Assembly: GCF_016863315.1 (NCBI RefSeq)
Contig: NZ_BOOQ01000030.1
Location: 1 to 64,000, forward strand
Reading direction: 5' to 3'
DNA: 64,000 nucleotides
DNA from: Planotetraspora silvatica
Lineage (GTDB): Bacteria > Actinomycetota > Actinomycetes > Streptosporangiales > Streptosporangiaceae
In this document: positions 32,274 through 40,837 of the stretch, piece after piece
Layout of the letters: the number at the start of each line of letters is the position of its first letter
How positions within the stretch are numbered: the first letter of the stretch is position 1
Made by a program: the position numbers and the translations under genes
The notes under the pieces: model-generated
What the model saw: only the letters and a program-made list of their open reading frames with translations
Database searches by the model: none
What the model was told of the DNA's origin: nothing

Positions 32274-33704
32274 ATGGAGGGGGTCCTCGCCGACGGTGGG
32301 ACGGCCGGCCTGGTTTGCGTGGCCGGTCTCGGGATCTCCGGGCGGGCCGCCGCGCGCCGTCTGGCCGAGGCCGGATGTGAGGTGATCGTGCTGGAGTCGC
32401 GGGACGGCGAGGCGCAACGCGCCGCCGCGGCGGACCTCGCCGGGCTCGGCGTACGGGTCAGGTTCGGGCCTCCGCGCCTGCCCGAGGGTGTATCGCTTGT
32501 GGTCACCTCGCCGGGCTGGCGACCCGACCACCCCGCGCTCACCGCCGCGACCGGGGCCGGCATCGAAGTGATCGGCGAAGTCGAGCTGGCCTGGCGGCTG
32601 CGCTCCAGCGGCGCCGCGCCCTGGCTGGCGCTGACCGGCACCAACGGAAAGACCACGACGGTCCGCATGCTGACCGCCATGCTCGCCGCCGCGGGCCACA
32701 GGGCGCTCGCCGTCGGGAACGTCGGCACGCCTGTGATCGAGGCCGTCGACGGCCCGTACGACGTACTCGCGGTGGAGTTGTCCAGTTTCCAGCTGCACTG
32801 GTCGTCCAGCCTGGCGCCGAGGGCCGCGGCGGTGCTCAACGTGGCGCCCGACCATCTCGACTGGCACGGGTCGATGGACGCCTACGCGCAGGCCAAGGGG
32901 CGGGTCTTCGCGAGCGCCCCGGTGCTCGTCTTCAATGCCGACGACCCATGGCCGGTCCGGCTCGCGGAGCCGTACTCCGGTGCCCGGAGGGTGGGCTTCA
33001 CCATGGGGTCGCCGCGTCCAGGGCGACTGGGCGTGGTGGATGACGTGCTGGTGGACCGGGCGTTCACAGCCGGCTCGGCGTACGAAGCGGAGGAACTCGC
33101 CACGCTGGCCGACATTCGGTCGCCCGCCCCGCACAACGTGTCCAATGCGCTGGCCGCCGCCGCGCTGGCCCGCGCACACGGGATTCCGGCCACCGCGGTG
33201 CGGCAGGGCCTGGCCGGCCACGTCCCCGATCCACATCGGATCGCACATGTGGCCGGCATCGACGGAGTCGACTACGTGGACGACTCCAAGGCCACGAACC
33301 CGCACGCCGCGGCGGCCTCGCTGGCCGCCTACCGTTCGGTCGTGTGGATCGCGGGGGGACAGCTCAAGGGGGCCGAGGTGGACGATCTGGTCCGGCAGGC
33401 CGCGTCACGGCTGCGCGGCGCGGTGCTGCTGGGGGTGGACCGCGAGCGCATTCGTGAGGCTCTTGAGCGATTTGCCCCTAATGTTCCCATCGTCGAGGTG
33501 GCTGACCGAGAGAGCGGGGTGATGGAGCGTGTCGTCACCGAAGCCGCCCGCCTCGCCGCCTCCGGGGACACCGTGTTGCTGGCTCCGGCCGCCGCTTCGC
33601 TGGACATGTTCACCGGCTACGGCGAACGAGGGGACGCGTTCGCCCGAGCCGTGCTGGCCCTGCCGGCCACCCGGCCGGGTCACGGTCGCCCTCCCCATTC
33701 CTGA
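32274..33704 (+). CDS. murD: UDP-N-acetylmuramoylalanine--glutamate ligase
   Basis: A 476-residue Mur ligase starting at 32274 after AAAGGA. Motifs are VAGLGISGRAAARRL, the ATP loop LTGTNGKTTTVRML, VELSSFQLHWSSSLAPRAAAVLNVAPDHLDWHGSM and YVDDSKATNPHAAAASLAAY, which fit MurD. It adds Glu (normally D-Glu) to UDP-MurNAc-L-Ala. It is divergent from the ilvE-murC operon. Because murD usually sits in the division cluster, this is probably an accessory copy; whether it takes D- or L-Glu cannot be told from sequence alone. Confidence 0.92.
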   Translation: MEGVLADGGTAGLVCVAGLGISGRAAARRLAEAGCEVIVLESRDGEAQRAAAADLAGLGVRVRFGPPRLPEGVSLVVTSPGWRPDHPALTAATGAGIEVIGEVELAWRLRSSGAAPWLALTGTNGKTTTVRMLTAMLAAAGHRALAVGNVGTPVIEAVDGPYDVLAVELSSFQLHWSSSLAPRAAAVLNVAPDHLDWHGSMDAYAQAKGRVFASAPVLVFNADDPWPVRLAEPYSGARRVGFTMGSPRPGRLGVVDDVLVDRAFTAGSAYEAEELATLADIRSPAPHNVSNALAAAALARAHGIPATAVRQGLAGHVPDPHRIAHVAGIDGVDYVDDSKATNPHAAAASLAAYRSVVWIAGGQLKGAEVDDLVRQAASRLRGAVLLGVDRERIREALERFAPNVPIVEVADRESGVMERVVTEAARLAASGDTVLLAPAAASLDMFTGYGERGDAFARAVLALPATRPGHGRPPHS

Positions 33705-33856
33705 GCCTGTTCGTCTTCTTTCCTGCGCTGGACGACGCCTCGGTAGCCCGACGACACAACCGCTGGGAATGTGAGGCGACGCGCCACCTCACAGTTCGGT
33801 GTGGTGTCTCGTCGAACAAGTGAGGGCAGGATTCGACCAAGGGAGTCGCCGACACC

Positions 33857-34810
33857 ATGACCACCGCATCCGAGCCGGGACACGGCCGGCCCGATCCGAG
33901 CCTGAGCGCGATCATGAGCGAGCGGCGTCAGCTGATCAATCTCGCGTACCGGCTCCTCGGCTCCCTGGCCGACGCTGAGGATGTCGTACAAGAGACCTAC
34001 GCCCGCTGGTACGTCATGTCCCCGCAACAGCAGGAGGCAATCGAAGTCCCCGGCGCCTGGTTGACGAAGGTCGCCAGTCACATCTGCTTCGATCTGCTCG
34101 GCTCGGCGCGGGCCCGGCGGGAGCGCTACGTGGGCGAATGGATTCCGGAGCCGCTGCCCGACCGTGCCGGGTGGATCAACGGGCAGCCGGACGGCACCAC
34201 GGCCGACCCGGCCGACCGGGTCACCCTGGACGAGTCGATCACCATGGCCTTCCTCGTCGTGCTCGAATCGATGACCCCGGCCGAGCGCGTCGCGCTCATC
34301 CTGCACGACGTCTTCTGCCACTCCTTCGCCGAAGTGGCCGAGATCGTCGGCCGTACGCCGGCGGCATGCCGCCAGTTGGCCTCCTCGGCCCGTCGTCGCA
34401 TTCGCGCCGCACAGGATCCCGCGACTCCGGCAGCCCGGCAGGCCGACATCGTCAGGGACTTCAAGCAGGCATGGGAGGCCAAGGACATCGACGCCCTCAT
34501 CGGCCTCCTCGACCCCGACGCCACGGTGATCGCCGACGGCGGCGGCCTGGTCAGCGCCGTGCTCCGCCCGATCGAAGGCGCCGAGCAGGTCGCGCGCTAC
34601 GCCGTCGCCCTCGCCGGCTGGGCGCCCGACATGACGATCCTGGAGCGTACGGTCAACGGTCAGCCCGGTCTGGTGGCTCAGCGAGATGGCGTCACCGTGG
34701 TGGTCGCGGCGTTCGCCGTCGCCGGCGACCGGATCAAGCACATCTGGGCAGTACGCAACCCCGAGAAGATCCGGCCGTGGACGGCGACGAGGCGCCGCGC
34801 CGAACTGTGA
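33857..34810 (+). CDS. ECF41-type RNA polymerase sigma factor (SigJ-like)
   Basis: This 317-residue sigma factor has region 2 (LINLAYRLLGSLADAEDVVQETYARW), region 4 (LESMTPAERVALILHDVFCHSFAEVAEIVGRTPAACRQLASSARRRIR) and a SnoaL-like C-terminal domain. It shows the ECF41 linker and tail motifs in variant form: WIPEPLP, DGGGLV and NPEKI. In ECF41 the C-terminal domain modulates the sigma's own activity. The usual carboxymuconolactone-decarboxylase-like partner gene is absent. The neighbour is a convergent MarR gene. Confidence 0.92.
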   Translation: MTTASEPGHGRPDPSLSAIMSERRQLINLAYRLLGSLADAEDVVQETYARWYVMSPQQQEAIEVPGAWLTKVASHICFDLLGSARARRERYVGEWIPEPLPDRAGWINGQPDGTTADPADRVTLDESITMAFLVVLESMTPAERVALILHDVFCHSFAEVAEIVGRTPAACRQLASSARRRIRAAQDPATPAARQADIVRDFKQAWEAKDIDALIGLLDPDATVIADGGGLVSAVLRPIEGAEQVARYAVALAGWAPDMTILERTVNGQPGLVAQRDGVTVVVAAFAVAGDRIKHIWAVRNPEKIRPWTATRRRAEL

Positions 34811-34818
34811 GGTCGGTG

Positions 34819-35313
34819 TCAGGCGTCGAGGGGGAGCCCGGGGGCGATTTCGGCGACACGGTTGAGCAATCGGAGCAACTGGGCGTAGTCCTCTTCTGTC
34901 ACCGCTTGGCGCAGGCTGGTTTCAACGCTTCGAGACAGGTCGCCGGCGGCGGCGGCGCGCTCGGCACCGGTGGCGGTCAGGGATACCAGCATCACGCGGC
35001 TGTGGTCGGGGGAGGCATGGCGCGTGACCAGCCCCTTGCTCTCGAGGTTCTTCACGATGCCGGTCATGGTCTGGGAGGTGACCAGCGCTTCTCGGGAAAG
35101 CTGGGTGCAGGACTTGGCGGCACCGTCCGCGAGGTAACCGAGGACCTTGCACTGGGGTTCGGTCAGGTCCAGAGCGCGCACCGCCTTGGCCTTGCGGGCG
35201 ATCATCGCCTGCTCCGCGCGCTTGAGGTGGAAGCTGAGCGTGCCCGGCGCCGCCTCCTGCGGTCCGCGGGGCTGCGCCGAGCGCGGTGTCCGGGCAACGG
35301 GTTGCTGGGTCAT
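34819..35313 (-). CDS. MarR-family transcriptional regulator
   Basis: The 164-residue protein has an N-terminal helix, a winged helix at about residues 45-115 (LDLTEPQCKVLGYLADGAAKSCTQLSREALVTSQTMTGIVKNLESKGLVTRHASPDHSRVMLVSLTATG) and a C-terminal dimerisation helix (TEEDYAQLLRLLNRVAEIA). The wing DHSRVMLVSLT is typical of MarR. The start at 35313 is chosen over an upstream frame by domain position. It converges on the ECF41 gene with an 8-base gap. Its target is unclear. Confidence 0.9.
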   Translation of the reverse strand: MTQQPVARTPRSAQPRGPQEAAPGTLSFHLKRAEQAMIARKAKAVRALDLTEPQCKVLGYLADGAAKSCTQLSREALVTSQTMTGIVKNLESKGLVTRHASPDHSRVMLVSLTATGAERAAAAGDLSRSVETSLRQAVTEEDYAQLLRLLNRVAEIAPGLPLDA

Positions 35314-35378
35314 GTCCGCTGTCTCACCTGCCTTCCATCGCTTCCTGCCGGTCACTCTACGTCGCATGAATGCAGGGT

Positions 35379-35394
35379 CCTTCAATTATGAAGG
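35379..35394. promoter_or_regulatory. CCTTCA-N4-TGAAGG dyad upstream of TetR gene
   Basis: CCTTCA (35379-35384) and TGAAGG (35389-35394) flank ATTA, in the region between the divergent MarR and TetR genes, 58 bases before the TetR start. The same half-sites recur in the dyad at 36216-36235 upstream of the SDR gene, which points to TetR autoregulation plus control of that gene. Confidence 0.5.
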
Positions 35395-35451
35395 CATCGG
35401 TGGGGAACGGCGGCTCCGTACGGCGCCGGCCGGGCGCGTAACGTGGCCTCC

Positions 35452-36081
35452 ATGGCCCGGACCCTCCGAAAGCCGGCGTCGGCACCGCGGCTGACCGCGC
35501 AGGGGCGGGCCACGAAGGACCGCATCCTCCAGGCCGCCGCCGACTTGATGGCCGAGCGTGGCGCCGCACGCACCACCATGGAGGACGTCATGGAGACCGC
35601 GGGCGTGAGCGCCTCGCAGGTCTATCACTACTTCGGCGACAAACGGGGCCTGGTTCGCGCCGTCATCACCTACCAGACCGATGCCACCCTCGAACGCCAG
35701 CAGCCCTACTTGGATCACTTGGACAGCTTCGCCGCCCTGCAGAGCTGGCGCGACCAGCGGATCGCCCTGCAGATCGAGCACGGCTGTGCCGGGGGTTGTG
35801 AGCTGGGCGCGCTCGCCGGCGAGTTGGTCGAGTCCAGCCCTGAAGCCCGGGAGTACCTGGCGGCGGCCTTCACGCGGTGGCTGGAGCCGATCCGCTCCGG
35901 CCTGCACAGCATGCGCGAGCGTGGCGAACTGCGCCCGGACGCCGACCCGGACCGGCTGGCTGCGGCGCTGCTCGCGGCGCTACAGGGCGGCGTCCTGCTG
36001 ACACAGATCCATCGCGATCCCGAGCACCTGGCCGCCGCGTTGGATGCGGTCCTCGCATACATCCGCAGCTTCGGCGCCTGA
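35452..36081 (+). CDS. TetR-family transcriptional regulator
   Basis: This 209-residue protein has the TetR helix-turn-helix (TKDRILQAAADLMAERGAARTTMEDVMETAGVSASQVYHYFGDKRGLVRAVI) and a C-terminal ligand-binding domain of the type with GCAGGCELGALAGEL, a Cys/Gly pattern found in TetR proteins that control oxidoreductase genes. A GTG at 35443 is an alternative start. It lies upstream of an SDR gene and an MFS remnant, its probable targets, each near a TGAAGG/CCTTC dyad. Confidence 0.92.
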   Translation: MARTLRKPASAPRLTAQGRATKDRILQAAADLMAERGAARTTMEDVMETAGVSASQVYHYFGDKRGLVRAVITYQTDATLERQQPYLDHLDSFAALQSWRDQRIALQIEHGCAGGCELGALAGELVESSPEAREYLAAAFTRWLEPIRSGLHSMRERGELRPDADPDRLAAALLAALQGGVLLTQIHRDPEHLAAALDAVLAYIRSFGA

Positions 36082-36215
36082 TCTTTGTCCTGGGCCGCAT
36101 GTGCGGCTCGGCCCACCGTCGTCCACCGCAGGTGAATCGCCGCAGGTCATCGACTGGAATTGACATTCCAATGAGAGCGGACCGATGCTTCCATCAATGG
36201 TCCAGGTGCAATAGA

Positions 36216-36235
36216 TGATGAAGGGTCCTTCGTCA
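36216..36235. promoter_or_regulatory. TGATGAAGG-N2-CCTTCGTCA dyad upstream of SDR
   Basis: TGATGAAGG (36216-36224) and CCTTCGTCA (36227-36235) match as an inverted repeat in 8 of 9 positions. It shares the TGAAGG/CCTTC core with the dyad upstream of the TetR gene and lies about 140 bases before the SDR start. This is the best candidate operator for that TetR protein. Confidence 0.5.
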
Positions 36236-36377
36236 TATACGGCACGCACCGCGGCCTGTGCCGACGGCCGGCGAGTCCGCTTCCAGCGGTGATCCGGCGC
36301 CGACGGTGCAGCCCCGCGCGAGGGGACATCGCCACGTGAGCCGAGCGCCACTCGACTCACCCCTGATTGGAAACGAC

Positions 36378-37112
36378 ATGGAACTGTCCGGACTCACCGC
36401 ACTCGTCACCGGTGCCACCGCAGGCATCGGCCGGGCCGTAGCCGTCCAGTTGGCGCGGGAGGGCGCCGAGGTCGTGGTGCACGGCCGCGATCCCCGGCGC
36501 GGAGCCGAGGTCGTCGCCGCGATAGAGGCCGGCGGAGGGACGGCCCGCTTCATTCAGGCGGACCTCACCGACGGCAACGACGTGCTGCGCCTGGCCGAGG
36601 AAGCGGGTGAGGTCGACATCCTGATCAACAACGCGGGCATCTACAGGTTCCTGCCCACGTCGGAGATGACCGACGAGCTGTTCGACCTGCACATGGACCT
36701 CAACACCAAGGCTCCCTATCTGCTTGTGCGCGCTCTCGCCCCCGGCATGGTCCGGCGCGGCCGCGGATCCATCGTCAACGTCAGCACCCTGGCCGCCGCG
36801 GTGGTGACCAAGGGCACCGGCATGTACTCAGCCTCCAAGGCCGCCCTGGAGCAGTTGACCGAGGTCTGGGCCGCCGAGTACGCCGACAAGGGCGTGCGCG
36901 TCAACGCCGTGGCACCCGGCCCCACCCGCACACCGGGGACCGACGACATGGACGCCGCCACCCTCAAGACGATCGCGGCGACCACCGCCATGGGCCGCAT
37001 CGCCGAGCCCGAGGAGATCGCGGAAGCCGTCGTCTTCCTCGCGTCAGAACGCGCCGGCTACATCACGGGAGTGGTCCTGGAAGTCGCCGGAGGGCGCCTC
37101 GGCATGGGCTGA
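36378..37112 (+). CDS. SDR-family oxidoreductase
   Basis: A 244-residue short-chain dehydrogenase: cofactor motif TGATAGIG, HGRDPRRG after strand 2 (Arg suggests NADP(H)), NNAGIYRF, catalytic Ser in VNVSTLAA, Tyr/Lys in YSASKAALEQL, and the C-terminal YITGVVLEVAGGRLGMG. It resembles FabG-like SDRs often placed beside TetR regulators in detoxification loci. The gene is 296 bases downstream of TetR on the same strand with its own putative operator. Substrate unknown. Confidence 0.9.
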   Translation: MELSGLTALVTGATAGIGRAVAVQLAREGAEVVVHGRDPRRGAEVVAAIEAGGGTARFIQADLTDGNDVLRLAEEAGEVDILINNAGIYRFLPTSEMTDELFDLHMDLNTKAPYLLVRALAPGMVRRGRGSIVNVSTLAAAVVTKGTGMYSASKAALEQLTEVWAAEYADKGVRVNAVAPGPTRTPGTDDMDAATLKTIAATTAMGRIAEPEEIAEAVVFLASERAGYITGVVLEVAGGRLGMG

Positions 37113-37232
37113 CCCGGCGACCCTCGCCGGACCGGTCCCGAACGCCGAAGGCGTCGGAGCACGTCCGCCTCCAGGCCCGGTCACGAATGTCGCGCCCCTC
37201 TTCTCACACCGTTCACGCCGAAAGGCTCGTCC

Positions 37233-38122
37233 ATGCCTCTGGCACTCCTCGCGCTGGCGATCAGCGCCTTCGGAATCGGGACCACCGAGTTCGTCATCAT
37301 GGGCCTGCTGCCCAACGTGGCGGCGGACCTGCACACCTCGGTGCCCGCCGCCGGCAATCTCGTCTCCGCGTACGCGATCGGCGTCGTCGTCGGCGCGCCG
37401 CTGCTCGCCGTCGTCGGCGTACGGATGTCGCGTAAGCATCTGCTGGTCATGGTGATGTGCGTCTTCGTCGTCGGCAGCCTGCTCTCCGCGCTCGCGCCGA
37501 ACTTCGGCTGGCTGGTGGCCGGACGTGTCATCTCCGGTCTGCCACCGCGGTCTTCGGCTTCGCCGGAGTGTTCGCGACCTACGCCTACCTCGCCTCCCTC
37601 ACCACGCATGTGATGGGGCTGGAGGAGTCCTCGGTCATGTGGGTGCTCGCCCTGTGCGGCGTCGGCATGACCATCGGCGTGGCCGCCGCCGGGCCGCTGA
37701 CCGACCGCGCCCCCTGGCCCACCGCGTACGCCGGCCTCGGCGGCCTCGCCGTCGTGCTGGTCGCCTTCTTCTTCACCGCCCACATCACCTGGGCGGCGAT
37801 GGTCATGGTCGTCCTGCTCGGCGCCGCCGGCTTCCTCATGACCGCGCCCCTGCAGACCATGGTCATCCGCTTCGCCTCCGACGCGCCCACGCTGGCGTCG
37901 GCCTCCAACCACTCGGCGTTCAATCTCGCCAACGCGGGCGGGGTCTGGCTGGGCGGCGTGGCGATCGCCTCGGGATGGGGATGGACGTCCTGCGCTCTGG
38001 TCGGCGCCGGCCTCGCCGCGATCGGCTTGATCGTCGCGCTGTCAGCCGGTCACCGATCACTGTCTGAGGACTTCTCAGTGCATTGCGCCCGGCGGAGCCT
38101 TGGTCGGCATCGGGTGCCATGA
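37233..38122 (+). pseudogene. MFS (AraJ/SotB-like) exporter broken by internal deletion
   Basis: The first frame (37233 to about 37540) encodes the first three to four helices of a DHA1-type exporter: FGIGTTEFVIMGLLPNVAADL, AYAIGVVVGAPLLAVVG and ALAPNFGWLVAGRVISGLP. The coding then continues in another frame from TAVFGFAGVFATYAYLASL to the end. In intact relatives about 90-100 residues lie between SGLP and the TTVFGFGGVFATY-like segment; they are missing here and the join shifts the frame. The total is about 296 residues against about 390-400. It should be non-functional if the sequence is correct. Likely once exported a compound under the TetR regulator upstream. Confidence 0.85.
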
Positions 38123-39549
38123 TTTCGGCTATGGATTCTGGCAGCGTTCATGAAGCGGTCATCAAGAGCTGGGACGAAGACGTGCTGTCCAGCCTCTCCG
38201 GGCTGGTTGAGATACCCGCGTTGTCGCCCGCGTACGACGCCGACTGGGAGCGGAACGGCCATCTGCGAGCCGCCGCCGACCACATGCGAGACTGGATCGC
38301 GTCGCGTGGCCTGCCCGGCGCCCAGTGCGAAGTCGTCCAGCTCGACGGCCACGCCCCGCTGCTTCTCGCGGACGTGCCCGCGACCGCCGGCGCCACGGCA
38401 CGCGGCACCGTGGTGCTCTACGGTCACCTCGACAAGCAGCCCCCGCTCGGCGACTGGTCGGACGGGCTGGGCCCGTGGCAGGCGGTGCTGCGTGATGGAC
38501 GGCTCTACGGTCGCGGCGCGGTCGACGACGGGTACTCGGGCTACGCGGCGACGACCGCGCTGACCGCCATCCAGGCGGCGGGTGGCCGGCACGCCCGGGC
38601 GGTCCTGCTGCTGGAGACCGGTGAGGAGTCCGGCAGCCCGGACCTGCCCGCGTACCTGGAGCATCTGTCCGACCGCCTCGGTGAGGTGTCCCTGGTGGTC
38701 TGTCTGGACGGTGGCGGCGGCGACTACGAGCGGATGTGGCTGACCGAGAGCCTGCGTGGCGTGGTCCAGGCGACCGTCACGGTGCGGGTCCTCGAGACGT
38801 CCGCGCACTCCGGTCTCGCCAGCGGCATCGTGCCGAGTTCCTTCCGTGTCATGCGCCAGTTGCTCGACCGGGTGGAGGACCCCGTGACCGGCGAGGTCAC
38901 CGTCCCCGAGATGAACGTGCCCATCCCCGAGGAGCGGCGGGCCGAGGCCGAGGCACTCGCCGCGCTGGAGCCGGGAGCCGCCGAGCGCCGGTATCGACTG
39001 GTCGAGGGGATGCGAGCGGCCTCGGACGATGACGTCGAACTCATTCTCAACAACACCTGGCGGCCGACGCTGTCGGTGATCGGCGCTGCCGGGCTCCCCG
39101 ACCCCGCGGTGGCGGGAGCCGTGCTGCGCGCGTCGACGTCCCTGCGGCTGAGCTTCCGTACGCCGCCGACGGTCGACGCCGAGGTCGCGCGAGCCGCGCT
39201 GGTGAAGACCCTCACGAGCGAGGTGCCGTACGGCGCCCAGGTCGAGGTGGGCGACTTCCTGCTGCTGAACGGCTGGCAGGCCCCGGTGACCGCGCCCTGG
39301 CTGGCCGCGGCGCTGGAGGAGATCGGCGATCAGGTTTTCGGCGAGCCGTGCCGCAGAATCGGTATCGGCGGCGGGATCCCGTTCATGGAGATGCTCAGCA
39401 GGCGCTATCCGAACGCGCAGTTCGTCGTCACCGGCGCGCTGGGGGCGGACTCGAACATGCACGTGCCCGACGAATGGCTGAACATCGAGTTCGCCGAGCA
39501 GGTGACCGAGGCCGTCGCCCACATCCTCGACGCACACGCCCGCGACTGA
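38119..39549 (+). CDS. M20-family metallopeptidase
   Basis: This 476-residue protein matches M20 dipeptidases: YGHLDKQPPLGDW (metal ligands His and Asp region), GRGAVDDGYSGYAA (bridging Asp), LLLETGEESGSPDLPAYL (catalytic Glu and metal ligand), and a C-terminal TGALGADSNMHVPDEW with the last His ligand. It should hydrolyse small peptides in the cytoplasm with two Zn ions. The ATG at 38119 overlaps the stop of the MFS remnant in an ATGA; an ATG at 38131 is possible. Confidence 0.9.
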   Translation: MISAMDSGSVHEAVIKSWDEDVLSSLSGLVEIPALSPAYDADWERNGHLRAAADHMRDWIASRGLPGAQCEVVQLDGHAPLLLADVPATAGATARGTVVLYGHLDKQPPLGDWSDGLGPWQAVLRDGRLYGRGAVDDGYSGYAATTALTAIQAAGGRHARAVLLLETGEESGSPDLPAYLEHLSDRLGEVSLVVCLDGGGGDYERMWLTESLRGVVQATVTVRVLETSAHSGLASGIVPSSFRVMRQLLDRVEDPVTGEVTVPEMNVPIPEERRAEAEALAALEPGAAERRYRLVEGMRAASDDDVELILNNTWRPTLSVIGAAGLPDPAVAGAVLRASTSLRLSFRTPPTVDAEVARAALVKTLTSEVPYGAQVEVGDFLLLNGWQAPVTAPWLAAALEEIGDQVFGEPCRRIGIGGGIPFMEMLSRRYPNAQFVVTGALGADSNMHVPDEWLNIEFAEQVTEAVAHILDAHARD

Positions 39550-39609
39550 CCACGCCGTCCCCCGCCTCTGAAGATCCTCTGGGTGACGCCGGGCGACGCC
39601 GGGGACGGC

Positions 39610-40515
39610 CTACCTGGTGGATCGTCCGCCGAACGGCGCCGGCTGATCGATGTCCCGGAGGTCCGGGATGTGTGGCGTGCGCGGAATCGAGAGGTCGTCG
39701 TCCGCGGAGGACGCCGGGCCGGACGGTGTGACCGCGGTTTCGGCCGGCCGGTCGGTCTCGGAGAGTGTCGCCCTTTCCAGGAACCGGAGCAGTTCCACGG
39801 GGAAGGGCAGCACGAGCGTCGAGTTCTTCTCGGCAGCGACCTCGACGACGGTCTGGAGCAGGCGCAGTTGCAGCGCGGCCGGGTGCTCCGCCATCGCTTC
39901 GGCGGCCTGGCTGAGCCTCGTTGAGGCCTGCAGTTCGCCGTCGGCGGTGATGATGCGGGCCCGCCGCTCACGCTCGGCCTCGGCCTGGCGCGACATCGAC
40001 CGTTTCATCGACTCGGGCAGCGCCACATCCTTGATCTCCACCCGGTCGATGTGCACGCCCCAGCCCAGCGCCGGACTGTCGATCATCAGTTCCAGGCCCG
40101 AGTTGAGTTGCTCCCTGTTGGACAACAGGTCGTCCAGGTCGCTCTTGCCGATGATCGAACGCAGCGAGGTCTGCGCGACCTGGCCGATGGCGGACACGTA
40201 GTCCTGTACGTCGACGGACACGCGTACCGGATCGACGACCCTGAAATAGACGACGGCGTCGACGCGGACCGTCACGTTGTCGCGGGTGATGCCGTCCTGG
40301 GCGGGCACCGGCATCGTGATGATCTGCATGTTGACCTTCTGCAGGCGGTCGGCGACCGGCACGAGCAGCGCGAGTCCCGGCCCGCGGATCGCGGGTATCA
40401 CGCGCCCGAATCGGAAGACGACCCCCCGTTCGAACTGTGTGATGACGCGAACGCTCGTCGTCAGCCCCACCATGACGAGGCCCGCGGCCGCGAGGATCGC
40501 ATAAAAGGCGTTCAT
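39610..40515 (-). CDS. SPFH/stomatin-like membrane protein
   Basis: The 301-residue protein starts after GGGGAG. It has one N-terminal membrane helix (about residues 5-22) and the SPFH domain: TQFERGVVFRFGRVIPAIRGPGLALLVPVADRLQKVNMQIITMPVPAQDGITRDNVTVRVDAVVYF, IGKSDLDDLLSNREQLNSGL and GVHIDRVEIKDVALPESMKRSMSRQAEAERERRA. A helical segment and a Pro/Ser-rich tail follow. Such proteins form oligomeric scaffolds in membrane microdomains. The NfeD partner gene often found beside it is not present here. Confidence 0.92.
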   Translation of the reverse strand: MNAFYAILAAAGLVMVGLTTSVRVITQFERGVVFRFGRVIPAIRGPGLALLVPVADRLQKVNMQIITMPVPAQDGITRDNVTVRVDAVVYFRVVDPVRVSVDVQDYVSAIGQVAQTSLRSIIGKSDLDDLLSNREQLNSGLELMIDSPALGWGVHIDRVEIKDVALPESMKRSMSRQAEAERERRARIITADGELQASTRLSQAAEAMAEHPAALQLRLLQTVVEVAAEKNSTLVLPFPVELLRFLERATLSETDRPAETAVTPSGPASSADDDLSIPRTPHIPDLRDIDQPAPFGGRSTR

Positions 40516-40837
40516 TTCGTTCTCCCCTCACTCCGCTCACGGTCTCGTCGCCCACATCCCGACGATCCGCGGCCTGCTGGTCGACGGCGTACTGAGGTCC
40601 CTCACTGGACTGCCAGGCCCGGCAGGCCGGTGGTGCGTCTCTGTCGGGGCCCTGCTCCGCCGGCGGGGTACGAAACCTCGTTCGAAGCATCGTTTGACCT
40701 AAATGTTCGAGCCCGACCCTTTGCTCCATCTGGTGACAATCGTGGTGAACGCCGATTCGGCGTGCCGACGTCGTCGTCTGTCGTCGACGCCGGAAACCTG
40801 CTGGCGGTGTGAGAGTCGCGGCTCGTACAGTCGCCGC
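40516..40837. other. divergent promoter region, no gene seen
   Basis: These 322 bases separate the SPFH and arginase-like genes, which diverge. An AT-richer patch occurs at about 40690-40715 (GTTTGACCTAAATG). I see no ORF with a ribosome site. Confidence 0.5.

Noticed and set aside
39554-39609. GCCGTCCCC/GGGGACGGC inverted repeat between the M20 peptidase and SPFH genes
   Set aside because: The arms are complementary, but the ~38-base loop makes it a weak terminator candidate; not listed as a feature.
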